Shown: positions 1 through 9,258, counted from the stretch's first letter. The stretch is DNA of 64,000 nucleotides from Sphingomonas sp. CL5.1 (GCF_013344685.1 NZ_CP050137.1:310001-374000); one strand, 5' to 3'. The notes: generated by a model not told the origin, from the sequence alone. Numbers and translations are program-made.

Positions 1-339
1 GGTTGGCGATGACGCTCTGGACCGGCGAGTTGGCTCGAGCCAACATGTTACGGCAGGAACTCTGCGTCGGTCATTTGAAGATCAAGTCCGTCGCTGGTCA
101 GGACTCGGCGACTGGTCTGGCGCTTCCACTGGAGCCTGCCGGTCAGTCCGGCTACGGAATCGAGTTCGGCGTTGACGCTCTCTCCAGCTACAGCCGTCGG
201 ATGGCCGTGGAGCAAATTGGCTGCCTCGCGCCGCTGGATCGCTAGCCACCGCCGACATCGCAGATCGGCCCAAGCGCCAAATCTGTTTGCGACTACCGCA
301 AAAGTCCAACTTTCCGAGGTGCGCTAGAGCGGCCTTCAC
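1..339. other. Left-edge stretch without a recognisable gene
   Basis: Short open frames occur on both strands, but none resembles a family I recognise and none has a convincing ribosome binding site. The stretch probably holds the promoter of the catabolic operon that starts at 340. It may also hold remnant DNA from assembly of the cargo. No inverted repeats typical of an insertion sequence end could be identified by eye. Confidence 0.3.
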
Positions 340-1956
340 ATGGAGGGCATTGTGCAAGATATTAGAACTACGGACTTTATCGTCGTTGGGGGCGGTTCGA
401 GTGGCGCGGTGGTCGCATCTCGGCTAAGCGAAGAGAAGCGTTTTGAGGTCGCGTTGCTCGAAGCCGGCGGGTGGGACAGCTCGCCTTTCATTCGGATTCC
501 GGCGGGCTCGATCAAAGCGATCATGAATCCTGAGTACAACTGGTTCTATCAAGCGGAACCGGATGCCTCACGAAACGATCGAGCAGACATGTGGCCGGCC
601 GGCAAAGTCCTCGGCGGCGGCTCGTCGATCAACGGGATGATGTATGTTCGCGGCAATCGCGGCGATTATGATCAATGGGCTCAGCTCGGCTGCAAGGGCT
701 GGTCCTATGACGACGTGCTTCCGTTCTTTAACAAGGCCGAGACGAACGAAAACGGCGGCTCGCGCTTTCGCGGCGACAAGGGCCCTCTGCGCGTATCGAA
801 TGCCCGCCTATCGACCACGTTGGCCGACGCATTCATCGCTTCTGGCGTACGTGCGGGGATTCCGCACAATCCGGATACCAACGGTGCCGAGCAAGAGGGT
901 ATCGGCCCCTGCCAAGCCACCCAGAACAAGGGTTGGCGACATTCAACGGCACGCGCCTATCTGGCCAAGGCGAAGCGCCGATCCAATCTGAAGGTCGAGA
1001 CGCATTTCATGGTCAGTCGGGTACTGATCGAGAAAGGCCGCGCGATCGGCGTCGAAGGCGTTCAGAACGGGCGCACGGTTCGCTACTTGGCAAACAAGGA
1101 GGTCATTCTTTGCGGCGGCGCGTTGTCGTCGCCGAAAATATTGATGCTCTCGGGCATTGGCCCGGCAAAGCATCTTGGCGAGCATGGCATCCCTGTTGTC
1201 GTCGATTCCCCGGGAGTGGGGCAAAATCTGCAGGAACATCCCGGAGTGTTGATGTCGACCCATGTCGGCATCGATAGCCTCAATGTCGAAGTGCAAAGCG
1301 TCGCCAGGATAGTCAAGCATGGCTTGAACTTCGCTTTGTTTGGGCGAGGGCCAGCCACGGCATGCGTTGCCTCCGCTCTCGCGTTCATTCGCACGCGAGA
1401 CCATCTCGAGTGGCCCAACATCCAACTGTCGTTCTCGCCGATCGCGTACGACTTCACGCCGGACGGCGTACACCTGTACAAGCGTGCGGCAATTGGCGTT
1501 GCCATCAACATCTGCCGGCCCGAGACGCGCGGTCAGTTGCTGCTCCGCTCCACCGATCCAAGTGAGCGGCCGATTATCCAACATGAGCTGCTCGGCGGAG
1601 ATGATGAGATCAAGCAGCTCATCGAAGGATGCCGGATCGTGCGCAAGATTTTCCGTTCCAAGCCATTCAGTGAATATGACAAAGGTGAACGCTTACCCGG
1701 AAAGCAGGTCGAAACCGACGCTGATTGGATCGAGTATATCCGTCAGAGCGCCTTCCTGATGTACCACCCGACTGGCACTTGCGCGATGGGAATTGGGCCG
1801 ACAGCGGTTCTCGATCCGGAGTTGCGCGTCAAGGGCGTCACCGGTCTTCGCGTTGCGGATGCCTCGATCATGCCGACGCTGGTTAGCGCGAATACAAATG
1901 CACCGTGCATCATGATTGGCGAACGGGCGGCCGATCTGATCCGAAGAAGCCACTGA
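340..1956 (+). CDS. GMC-family FAD-dependent oxidoreductase (candidate chloramphenicol C3-hydroxyl oxidase)
   Basis: A 538-residue glucose-methanol-choline flavoprotein. The N-terminal FAD-binding motif VVGGGSSGAVVASRLSE lies around residues 15–32, and the GMC signature GKVLGGGSSINGMMYVRG around 88–105. The catalytic pair is His476 (in YHPTGTCAMG) and Asn520 (in NTNAP), with the spacing of 44 usual for choline/alcohol oxidising members. No signal peptide is seen, so it is cytoplasmic. Family knowledge: these enzymes oxidise primary alcohols to aldehydes, some further to acids. It is first in a + strand operon with an aldolase, a transporter and a deacylase. From context I infer that it oxidises the primary alcohol of chloramphenicol; GMC enzymes with this activity (CapO) have, as I recall, been reported from sphingomonads. 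A generic choline/alcohol dehydrogenase role is the alternative. Confidence 0.85.
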   Translation: MEGIVQDIRTTDFIVVGGGSSGAVVASRLSEEKRFEVALLEAGGWDSSPFIRIPAGSIKAIMNPEYNWFYQAEPDASRNDRADMWPAGKVLGGGSSINGMMYVRGNRGDYDQWAQLGCKGWSYDDVLPFFNKAETNENGGSRFRGDKGPLRVSNARLSTTLADAFIASGVRAGIPHNPDTNGAEQEGIGPCQATQNKGWRHSTARAYLAKAKRRSNLKVETHFMVSRVLIEKGRAIGVEGVQNGRTVRYLANKEVILCGGALSSPKILMLSGIGPAKHLGEHGIPVVVDSPGVGQNLQEHPGVLMSTHVGIDSLNVEVQSVARIVKHGLNFALFGRGPATACVASALAFIRTRDHLEWPNIQLSFSPIAYDFTPDGVHLYKRAAIGVAINICRPETRGQLLLRSTDPSERPIIQHELLGGDDEIKQLIEGCRIVRKIFRSKPFSEYDKGERLPGKQVETDADWIEYIRQSAFLMYHPTGTCAMGIGPTAVLDPELRVKGVTGLRVADASIMPTLVSANTNAPCIMIGERAADLIRRSH

Positions 1957-2028
1957 GGAGATATCGTACCGCAGGAGCCGATGGCCCTCGTACGCACGAT
2001 CGATCGCTTGGCCAGGGAGATATGACCG

Positions 2029-3075
2029 ATGCATTTCGCTTCCGATAACTGGGGGGGCGCCCTTCCTGAAGTGGCTCAGGCTCTCGTCGACCATTGCGAC
2101 GGCTTCGCCGCCGCATATGGCAATTCCGAACTCGATCGATCGCTCGTCCATCGCTTCCAGGAGATATTCGAGCACGATCTCGAGATGTTTCTCGTGGGAA
2201 CCGGCACCGCTGCCAACAGTCTTGCGATGTCGGCAGCTGGTCGCCCCGGCGGCGTGGTGTTCAGCCATGCAAATGCGCATATGTTCGAAGAAGAATGTGG
2301 AGCCATCGAGAAGATCGGCGGAGGCCTGCGGATCACCCCTGTCGAAGGCGCGCTGGGCAAAATTGCCCCTGAGAAGTTTGCTGCTGCGCTCGGCCGACTG
2401 CCGGAGGGCTTTGTCCACGTCGGTCAGCCGTCAGCAGTTACGCTTACACAGGCGACCGAGTGGGGCACCCTCTATCAGCTCGATCAGATTGCTGAAATCG
2501 CGTCCATAGCCCGAAAGAGGAATATCGCGGTCCACATGGATGGGGCTCGGTTTGCAAACGCTCTCGTCGCTCTCGATGTCACACCCGCCGACATGACATG
2601 GAGGCAGGGCGTCGACATGCTCTCCTTCGGTGCGAGCAAGAATGGCTGCTGGTGCGCCGAAGCGCTCCTCGTATTCAATCCTCGGTATGCGGAACATATG
2701 ATTTATGCACAAAAGCAGGCCGGGCATCTGTTCTCAAAGTCCCGCTTCATCTCTGCCCAGCTCGAAACCTATCTTTCAGAAGACAATTGGCGGAAGTGGG
2801 CGAGGCAGGCTAACAGGCTTGCGGCGGAACTAACTGCAATACTGATGCGATCTGGTGCAGCTCGGATCGCTTGGACGCCCGAAGCCAACATTGTCTTCGC
2901 GATCATGAAAATCAAAGAAGCCGAGAGACTTCAAGCGGCTGGAGCCTTCTTCTACAGGCGCGCATCTTTAGAGACCGAAATAGCCATCGCTGGAGACGAG
3001 GGCCTATATCGCTTTGTAACAAGTCCAATGAACGATGCGACCGATCTGCAGGACTTCGCGGAAATCCTGAGCTGA
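2029..3075 (+). CDS. PLP-dependent low-specificity L-threonine aldolase / phenylserine aldolase type
   Basis: A 348-residue fold-type I PLP enzyme of the threonine aldolase/beta-eliminating lyase family. It shows the N-terminal SDNWGGALP motif, HMDGARFANA (the Asp contacts the PLP pyridine nitrogen) and the Schiff-base lysine Lys204 in LSFGASKNGCW. The SFGASKNG form belongs to the Pseudomonas-type aldolases that accept beta-aryl substrates, rather than to the E. coli LtaE type. The reaction is retro-aldol cleavage of a beta-hydroxy-alpha-amino acid to glycine plus an aldehyde. It lies 72 bp downstream of the GMC gene and 13 bp upstream of a transporter, in one operon. I infer that it cleaves p-nitrophenylserine to glycine and p-nitrobenzaldehyde. 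Family call is strong; substrate is inference. Confidence 0.85.
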   Translation: MHFASDNWGGALPEVAQALVDHCDGFAAAYGNSELDRSLVHRFQEIFEHDLEMFLVGTGTAANSLAMSAAGRPGGVVFSHANAHMFEEECGAIEKIGGGLRITPVEGALGKIAPEKFAAALGRLPEGFVHVGQPSAVTLTQATEWGTLYQLDQIAEIASIARKRNIAVHMDGARFANALVALDVTPADMTWRQGVDMLSFGASKNGCWCAEALLVFNPRYAEHMIYAQKQAGHLFSKSRFISAQLETYLSEDNWRKWARQANRLAAELTAILMRSGAARIAWTPEANIVFAIMKIKEAERLQAAGAFFYRRASLETEIAIAGDEGLYRFVTSPMNDATDLQDFAEILS

Positions 3076-3088
3076 CCGAAATTAGACC

Positions 3089-4099
3089 ATGTCTCCTTTT
3101 TCGAGGTCGCCTTCGGGGCAAGGCGCCAGCTTTTTGGTTATAATCTTTTCATCGACCTTCCTAATGGGTTCAAGCTTTGTTGCGACACAGTTGCTCTTGA
3201 AGAGTGGCTTGCCTCCGCTGCTGCTATCGGGGTGCCGCTTTCTCGTTGCGACGCTCTCACTTCTCCCGTTTCTTCTGATGGAATCTCCACGCGATGGATT
3301 TCGCTGGCGTTCGCCCCGCCGGCGCGATGCAGTCCTGACGCTGCTGCTCGGTCTCCTTCAGATTGCGGCGGTCATGGCGTTGGTGTCTGCAGCTATGCGC
3401 TTCATCGATGCTGCGACCGTTGCGATCCTCCTCTTCACGAACCCGTTGATCGTGATGCTCGTCGCAGGAAGGGCGCTGGGTGAGCAGCTCAACCGGATAA
3501 ATCGCCTTGGCATGGTCGTCGGATGCGCAGGTATCCCCGTCATCGTCGGGGGCAAGATCACGGTGTCCGCAAACGGCTTGATTGGCCACGGGCTGGCTAT
3601 CGCGGCCGCCTTCTGTTGGGCGGGGGCAACAATTGCACATAGAAAGTTTCAGCCAAACCTGCGGCCTGCCACGCTCAACTTCTGGCAGATGCTCGTTGGT
3701 GCCCTAACTCTCATGTCGATCGCGCAGCTTAAGTGTGAGCGCTGGCCGACACATCTCGATTTTGCCCAGGTAATATGGTTTCTCTGGCTTTCCATACCTG
3801 CTTCGGCCGGGTCATTTGGGCTTTGGTTCGTCGCTCTGTCCAAGGGTGGGGCAACACGGGCAAGCAGCTTCCTCTTCCTTGCTCCCCTCTTCACATCCCT
3901 CCTCGCTGTGCCCTTTCTTGGTTCGGTGCTGGGGCTCCATCAGATTATCGGCGGAGCGCTCGTCGGTCTCGGACTTTATCTGGTCAACCATCGATCGGGC
4001 AGCCGAGCCGAAAACCCGAAGATCAACACGTGTCTGCTCGATGAGCGCTCAATCATTTTCGCCAAAGAGGCAAAAGCGTCCCAACCACACCTCCCCTAG
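3089..4099 (+). CDS. EamA/DMT-family membrane transporter
   Basis: A 336-residue, strongly hydrophobic protein with about ten predicted membrane segments arranged as two EamA repeats, typical of the drug/metabolite transporter superfamily. The C-terminal 35 residues are hydrophilic. It follows the aldolase gene by 13 bp and precedes the DUF2817 gene by 19 bp, so it is cotranscribed. DMT members usually export amino acids, drugs or metabolites, though some import. Here it could expel a toxic aromatic intermediate or the antibiotic itself, or take up substrate. The sequence does not decide direction or ligand. Confidence 0.85.
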   Translation: MSPFSRSPSGQGASFLVIIFSSTFLMGSSFVATQLLLKSGLPPLLLSGCRFLVATLSLLPFLLMESPRDGFRWRSPRRRDAVLTLLLGLLQIAAVMALVSAAMRFIDAATVAILLFTNPLIVMLVAGRALGEQLNRINRLGMVVGCAGIPVIVGGKITVSANGLIGHGLAIAAAFCWAGATIAHRKFQPNLRPATLNFWQMLVGALTLMSIAQLKCERWPTHLDFAQVIWFLWLSIPASAGSFGLWFVALSKGGATRASSFLFLAPLFTSLLAVPFLGSVLGLHQIIGGALVGLGLYLVNHRSGSRAENPKINTCLLDERSIIFAKEAKASQPHLP

Positions 4100-4118
4100 A
4101 TTTTCCTAAAGGAGATCG

Positions 4119-5228
4119 ATGATGTCTAAAAACCTGCAGGTATTCAATCAAACGTACTTGGCAGCACGTGATAACTTTCTGCAGGCTACGACGGGCAAAG
4201 CTGCAAGGATCTATTCGATCGAACATCCACTAAGCGGACCATCCGGTGAGCCTCTACACGTGGATGTAGCTGTCTTCGGATCCCCACAAGCGGCCAACAC
4301 CGTTTTCCTCACCTCCGGCGTTCATGGCCCTGAACTGATCGCAGGTTCCGCCTGTCAGATCGACCTGGTCAATGGCGGAAAGCTCGCTGCCTTGCCTGCG
4401 GACGTCAAGGTCGTGCTGATCCATGCTATCAACCCCTGGGGCTCGGCTCATGGCCGGCGCTATACGGAAGACAATGTAGACCTGTGCCGAAACTTCACCG
4501 TATTTCCGACGCAGACAGAGGTTTCGGAAAGGCTCATCGATCTTCAGGAGGCGATCGACTCTGCTTCTCTGGAACCTGCGGATGTCGCAGGTTCCGACGC
4601 AATCATTGAAAGGTTCATCGAGGAAAATGGCTTGGGAGCCTTCATCAACGTGGCCCTCTCCGGACAGTATCATTTCCCGAGCGGCATTGGCTTTGGGGGG
4701 AAGGAACCGGCCTGGTCCCGCAGCACGATCGAGCAAATCATCACTGAGGAAGGGAGATCAGCGCGGCACGTCTACATGGTAGATTATCACACCGGCTACG
4801 GGCCTTACGCTCATGGTTGCGTTGTCGCGATGCAGACGGGCTCGAAGCTCGAACGAGCTCACGAGGTATTCGGCGATTGGATTCTCGCTCCTCGGGCTCG
4901 CCCTACCGCCACCACGTATGAAACGACCGGTCACACGACTGATGGTTACGAAGCGATGCTTCCAGACGCGGAAGTAATCGCCGGCGTGCTCGAGATCGGC
5001 ACGCTACCGCAGCCGCAGCTCGTCGCTGCAATGATCAACGAGCATCGCCATACCCGGCATCTCGCCAGCACGCCTGACGATCCGAGGCTCAAAGCGGCAC
5101 GCGATGCTTTCAAAGCTTTCTTCGCGCCCGACGATCCGCACTGGCAGAACTATGTTCTGCATCGAGGCGAGCAGATTTTCGACCAGGTGCTCGCAGACAT
5201 TTCTCGCCGCTTGCCAGACCGATGTTAA
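4119..5228 (+). CDS. DUF2817 / M14-like zinc deacylase
   Basis: A 369-residue cytoplasmic protein of the DUF2817 branch of the M14 carboxypeptidase/aspartoacylase superfamily. Visible zinc ligands are His69 and Glu72 (SGVHGPE, HxxE) and His224 (VDYHTG). The probable general acid/base is Glu292 (VLEIGT), and the substrate-binding region is DNVDLCRNF. Two adjacent ATG codons open the frame; AAAGGAG lies just upstream. Superfamily members (AspA, AstE) remove acyl groups from N-acyl amino acids. As last gene of the operon, and with no other amidase in the cluster, it is my candidate for removing the dichloroacetyl group once the chloramphenicol alcohol has become a carboxylate. That substrate is inferred, not shown. 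Confidence 0.75.
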   Translation: MMSKNLQVFNQTYLAARDNFLQATTGKAARIYSIEHPLSGPSGEPLHVDVAVFGSPQAANTVFLTSGVHGPELIAGSACQIDLVNGGKLAALPADVKVVLIHAINPWGSAHGRRYTEDNVDLCRNFTVFPTQTEVSERLIDLQEAIDSASLEPADVAGSDAIIERFIEENGLGAFINVALSGQYHFPSGIGFGGKEPAWSRSTIEQIITEEGRSARHVYMVDYHTGYGPYAHGCVVAMQTGSKLERAHEVFGDWILAPRARPTATTYETTGHTTDGYEAMLPDAEVIAGVLEIGTLPQPQLVAAMINEHRHTRHLASTPDDPRLKAARDAFKAFFAPDDPHWQNYVLHRGEQIFDQVLADISRRLPDRC

Positions 5229-5262
5229 GCTCGGCAGGTGAAGCGTCCAGCCTCGCCTTGGG

Positions 5263-6246
5263 TCAGACTTGGGACAGTGCTTCACGAGGCGATGTGCCGA
5301 AAAACCGTCGGAAAGCCGTCGAAAAATTGGCCGGGTACTCGTATCCGACTTCGTAAGAAATCTGCGTTATCGACAGATCGCCCTCACGCATCAGGTCCAA
5401 AGCCCGCCGCATCCTTACCATGAGGAGATATTCCATCATCGTCTTACCCTCGACTGCCTTGAACAGCTTGCTAAGCTTCGACAAGCTCATGCCGGCTTGG
5501 CGAGCAATTTCGTTTGCAGGCGGCGGCTGTTGATACCTGTCCTCAAGGATTTTCATGACGCGAGCGACAGCGAGTCTGTCTCTTGACCGCGGCTGCGAAC
5601 CGCGAGCATCTCGCCGAACAATCTGCTCGAAGAAGATGCGAATGATGTCATTGGCTCTGGATTGCAGAAGGAGACAGCGAGCGAACGGTGCACCAGCAGC
5701 CTCGAAGAAAGCGGCGGCCGCTTCTCGAAGCTCGAACGACAAATCGGTAGATATGATCCCGCATATCCCGTTCACGTCGTTCAGGTAGTCACTGAGCGCC
5801 CCGGAGTATAGGCTCGGGTCCAAGCCGAGATACTCTATCAAGTAGTTTTTGTCGCACGAAACCGTTACAGATCGCTCTTCGTCCCCCGAAAAAAAGCTTT
5901 GAGTACGCACCACTCCCGCAGGGCTGATTGGTACGGTGCAGCTTCTTGGTTCGATTTCGAATGATCGAGCTGATGCAGAAGTGATGATGGAACGCCCTGC
6001 CATGCGTATGTGGATCCGGAGGGCGCCATCGCTCTCCTCACTTTCTTGCACATCTCGGAGACGATGGAGCGAAGCCCAGCTTACCGTTACACCACCTGGG
6101 AATATCAGGACGTTCCGGAACCCCTCCGCGTCCATCCTTTGCGGCCGTGTCGCGATCAGAGCGGTCAAACCGACATCTTCGCGCTCGACGATCTCGTAGT
6201 CGCGTGGGACCAGATTCAGCATTCGTTCTGCGAGCATGGCTGTCAT
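5263..6246 (-). CDS. AraC-family transcriptional regulator
   Basis: About 327 residues. The C-terminal ~100 residues form the double helix-turn-helix of AraC/XylS proteins (EIARQAGMSLSKLSKLF and ISYEVGYEYPANFSTAFRRF). The N-terminal part is an effector domain without clear family motifs. I chose the ATG at 6246 over the upstream frame start at 6270 because GGGGAGGA sits about 7 bp before it. The gene is convergent with the catabolic operon that ends at 5228 and lies between it and the aldehyde dehydrogenase gene. It probably responds to a pathway substrate and activates the GMC operon or the dehydrogenase. Confidence 0.85.
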   Translation of the reverse strand: MTAMLAERMLNLVPRDYEIVEREDVGLTALIATRPQRMDAEGFRNVLIFPGGVTVSWASLHRLRDVQESEESDGALRIHIRMAGRSIITSASARSFEIEPRSCTVPISPAGVVRTQSFFSGDEERSVTVSCDKNYLIEYLGLDPSLYSGALSDYLNDVNGICGIISTDLSFELREAAAAFFEAAGAPFARCLLLQSRANDIIRIFFEQIVRRDARGSQPRSRDRLAVARVMKILEDRYQQPPPANEIARQAGMSLSKLSKLFKAVEGKTMMEYLLMVRMRRALDLMREGDLSITQISYEVGYEYPANFSTAFRRFFGTSPREALSQV

Positions 6247-6483
6247 AGGGATTCCTCCCCGATGTGCCACGAACCGACGAACGACATGCGTCGAACATGA
6301 AGATATTGATCATATGAGCGCAGCAATGGCTCATACGCCGCATTTACTGCGTCAAATAGATAGGAAGACAGGTGACGGCGATAGCGCCGAGTCAACGCCA
6401 GCATGACAGAACTCCGCAGAAATATAGCGGCATCCTGCACGCAGCACGCTAGGCGTTGACTGCATCCAGCTCATCGCCGCAAC

Positions 6484-6499
6484 AACGATATCGATCGTT
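6484..6499. promoter_or_regulatory. Inverted repeat in the AraC-gene upstream region
   Basis: AACGAT-ATCG-ATCGTT, perfect 6-bp arms around a 4-bp centre. It sits in the 380-bp stretch (6247–6627) between the AraC gene and the end of the aldehyde dehydrogenase gene, which otherwise holds no gene. The stretch is AT-rich relative to its surroundings. Its position fits an operator for the AraC gene, but this is unproven. Confidence 0.3.
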
Positions 6500-6627
6500 A
6501 TTGCGGCTCATTCATCTGAGTTGACGTCACTCACTTTGATTCACTCTTTCGATCAAACTGACACTATAGCCTTTTCGGCGCTATCGCACAACCGATTCGC
6601 CTCCGGCCATCAACCAAGAAGCCGACT

Positions 6628-8034
6628 CTACTGAGTGGCCATGTTAATGATCTTGGGCTGGCTGTATTCGGCCATGCCCTCGCGGCCGAGCTCTGCGCCG
6701 AGGCCCGACTGCTTTGCCCCCCTGAAAGGCACATCCGGCGGGAGGTCGAAATGCTTGTTTACCCAAACCGTTCCAGCATCGAGCTTTTGAGCGATGCCAT
6801 AGGCGGCATCGAGATCCTTGCCCCAGACGCTAGCGGCCAATCCGAACGTACCAAAATTGGCGCGCGCAATGACATCGTCAAGGTCGACATACTTCAATAT
6901 CGGAAGAATGGGAGCAAATTGCTCCTCGGTCACCAGCCGCGCGCTGTCGTCAATATCACGAACGATCGTCGGGGGAATGAAATAGCCCGGTCGGTCGATA
7001 GGATCGCCGCCGGCAATGATCGTGCCATCTCTCGCAGCCTCCCGGAGAAACTCTTTTGCGCGCGCAAATTGCGCTTCGTTCTGCAACGGCCCGAATTGCA
7101 CACCTTGAGAAAAACCATCACCGACGACCGCAGCTTCAGCAAGGGCCGCTAGCCGCTCGCATACCGCATCGTACACATTCTCGTGAACATATACCCGCTT
7201 TATGGCGACACAGACTTGGCCCGAGTTCACCATTGCGCCAGCGAAAATGCGCTCGGCGACTTCCTCAGGATCGATATCGTTCATCACGATGGCAGCGTCA
7301 TTGCCACCTAGTTCCAAGGTCAGGCGCTTGATCGTCGATGCGGCGCTCGCCATTACGTGGCGCCCCGTGCTCGTCGAACCTGTAAACGCGATCTTCGCGA
7401 TGAGTGGGTGTTCCGTCAGCAGCGCTCCGATCTGGCTTGGTCCGTTGATGATGTTCACGACACCGGCAGGGAAAATGTCAGCGCAAAGCTCGCCCAGAAG
7501 CAGAGTTGTCAAGGGCGTCGACGGGGCTGGCTTGACAACGACACAATTGCCGGCAGTCAGACCCGGAGCCAATTTGGTGGCCAGCAGAAGCAATGGGAAG
7601 TTCCAGGGGGTAATCATGGCGACGACCCCGAGCGGCGTGCGATGTTCGACTATGCGTTCTCCCTCATTATCGCGAAGGACTTCCTCGGTCGTTTCCATGC
7701 TCGCAAACGCGCGCAAAATGTAAACCGTTTGCCCGACTTCCATTTCGGCAAGTCCGAGAGGCTTGCCCTGCTCCTCGACGAGGAGTCGAGCAAACTTTGC
7801 GCTTTGTGCTTCGATGCCACTCGCAAGTTGCGCGACAAGTTGGCCGCGCTCGGCCTGAGGCACGATGGACCAGCTCGCGAACGCTGCATGCGCTGCTGAG
7901 ACGGCGGCTTCGACAATAGCAGCGTCTGCCACAGGCGCTTTCGCAACGACCGTTGCCGTTGCCGGATTGATGACATCGGCCATCTCGTCTCCGTCGATGA
8001 GGCTACCGCCTACCAACATCCTATAGTTTTCCAT
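6628..8034 (-). CDS. NAD(P)+-dependent aldehyde dehydrogenase
   Basis: 468 residues, the usual length for the ALDH superfamily. It shows the PWNF motif (Asn145), general base Glu241 in LELGGNDAA, and catalytic Cys275 in NSGQVCVAIKR. The ATG at 8034 is preferred over the 26-codon upstream extension because GGAGG precedes it by about 8 bp. It oxidises aldehydes to carboxylates in the cytoplasm. In this cluster two aldehydes need such an enzyme: the C3 aldehyde left by the GMC enzyme, and the p-nitrobenzaldehyde released by the aldolase. It could serve either or both. It is divergent from the LysR gene at 8260. Confidence 0.9.
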   Translation of the reverse strand: MENYRMLVGGSLIDGDEMADVINPATATVVAKAPVADAAIVEAAVSAAHAAFASWSIVPQAERGQLVAQLASGIEAQSAKFARLLVEEQGKPLGLAEMEVGQTVYILRAFASMETTEEVLRDNEGERIVEHRTPLGVVAMITPWNFPLLLLATKLAPGLTAGNCVVVKPAPSTPLTTLLLGELCADIFPAGVVNIINGPSQIGALLTEHPLIAKIAFTGSTSTGRHVMASAASTIKRLTLELGGNDAAIVMNDIDPEEVAERIFAGAMVNSGQVCVAIKRVYVHENVYDAVCERLAALAEAAVVGDGFSQGVQFGPLQNEAQFARAKEFLREAARDGTIIAGGDPIDRPGYFIPPTIVRDIDDSARLVTEEQFAPILPILKYVDLDDVIARANFGTFGLAASVWGKDLDAAYGIAQKLDAGTVWVNKHFDLPPDVPFRGAKQSGLGAELGREGMAEYSQPKIINMATQ

Positions 8035-8259
8035 GCCGTTGCCTCCGAGCCTCGTCCGCCTCACGGACAATCGATGATCGGGAAGTTTATGCGGGGAACG
8101 GCTAGCTGCCACATTTGCCCGGCGGTCATTTGCTTATGCGGACTTGCACATTACGCATCCCTTCCGATGCGGCTCGTTTGTGCAGCCATATGGAAGCCTT
8201 CAAATGTCTGAGCGGCCAGAACAAAAGTGCTTGTCCGTCTTTTCCGGCAATATGGTTCA

Positions 8260-9258
8260 ATGGCCCCATCGTTCAAACAGCTGGACCTCAACCTCCTTCG
8301 CGTTTTCGCGGCGGTCATGGAGGAGCGGAGCGCCCTCCGGGCCAGTCGCCTGCTGTGCACGAGCCAATCGGCGGTCAGCCACGCCCTCGCCCGCCTCCGC
8401 GACCAGCTCGGCGACGACCTATTTCTGAGAACACGCAGGGGTCTCAAGCCAACGGCACGCGCGCTGGAACTCGCTCCGGAGATCGTGGCGGCGCTGGCGA
8501 TAGTTCGGACAGCTGTTGAACGGCAAGAATTTGATCCTGCCACATCGGATCGTACGTTTACGCTGGCCGCGAGCGACGCACTCTCGATACTCACGGTTCA
8601 AAACCTGCTGCGCGAGTTCGGGCGCAGCGCGCCCGGTGTATCTCTAGTCGTCAAACCGGGCACGCGCGTGGATCTGGGAGAGATGATTGATCTCGGTCGG
8701 ATCGATGTGGCCTTGGGAAGCTTCTCAGAATGGCCCGAGCACATGCGGTTCGATCCGATGGCTGCCTATCGCGACGTGCTGATCTCTCCCATTGGCAGCA
8801 CGCCTATCGAGAGATCCGACCAACTGCATAGCCGGCGACTGGCCGTGGTGTCCGTCGGCGGCGAAGAAGAGGGCGCAATCGGCGGCTTCATCTATGAAAG
8901 GGGATTGGGCCGAAGAACCGAGATGTACGACAAGGCAGCACTTGAGCGCGCATTTCGGAATTGCGGCTTGATACCCCGTCCATTGTTGGCCATCCCCCAT
9001 GCGCTGCTATTGCCCGAGCTTGTCGTGGAGGCAAATCTCACCGCCATCATTCCACACCCGCTAGGCGCACATTTCTGCAGGACCCATCCAGTAAGGCTCG
9101 ACAAACTTCCCTATCCCTGTGCCTCACAGCAGATCGGCATGATCTGGCACCAGCGATCCGACAAGGATGAAGGATTGATATGGTTCAGAAGCATTTTGCG
9201 GAGCTTGGTATCTCGTCTGGTTTCCGACGGCGATCAGTTAGGCGGAGCAAAGTCATAG
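8260..9258 (+). CDS. LysR-family regulator of the nitrobenzoate segment
   Basis: 332 residues with an N-terminal winged helix-turn-helix (QSAVSHALARLRDQLGDDL) followed by a periplasmic-binding-protein-like effector domain, as in the NodD/LinR branch. The start chosen is the ATG at 8260 (MAPSFKQLDLNLLRVF), the canonical LysR N-terminus; the 11-codon upstream extension is unlikely. Its 3' end overlaps the convergent PnbB-like gene by 25 bp, and it is divergent from the aldehyde dehydrogenase gene. In pseudomonads a LysR regulator (PnbR) lies beside the 4-nitrobenzoate genes pnbA and pnbB, so a matching role with a nitroaromatic effector is reasonable but inferred. Confidence 0.85.
   Translation: MAPSFKQLDLNLLRVFAAVMEERSALRASRLLCTSQSAVSHALARLRDQLGDDLFLRTRRGLKPTARALELAPEIVAALAIVRTAVERQEFDPATSDRTFTLAASDALSILTVQNLLREFGRSAPGVSLVVKPGTRVDLGEMIDLGRIDVALGSFSEWPEHMRFDPMAAYRDVLISPIGSTPIERSDQLHSRRLAVVSVGGEEEGAIGGFIYERGLGRRTEMYDKAALERAFRNCGLIPRPLLAIPHALLLPELVVEANLTAIIPHPLGAHFCRTHPVRLDKLPYPCASQQIGMIWHQRSDKDEGLIWFRSILRSLVSRLVSDGDQLGGAKS

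Noticed and set aside
3..245. 80-codon open frame at the left edge
   Set aside because: No family features, no clear ribosome binding site, and an equally long frame on the opposite strand.
943..1584. 213-codon open frame on the – strand inside the GMC gene
   Set aside because: Shadow of the real gene; irregular composition and no motifs.
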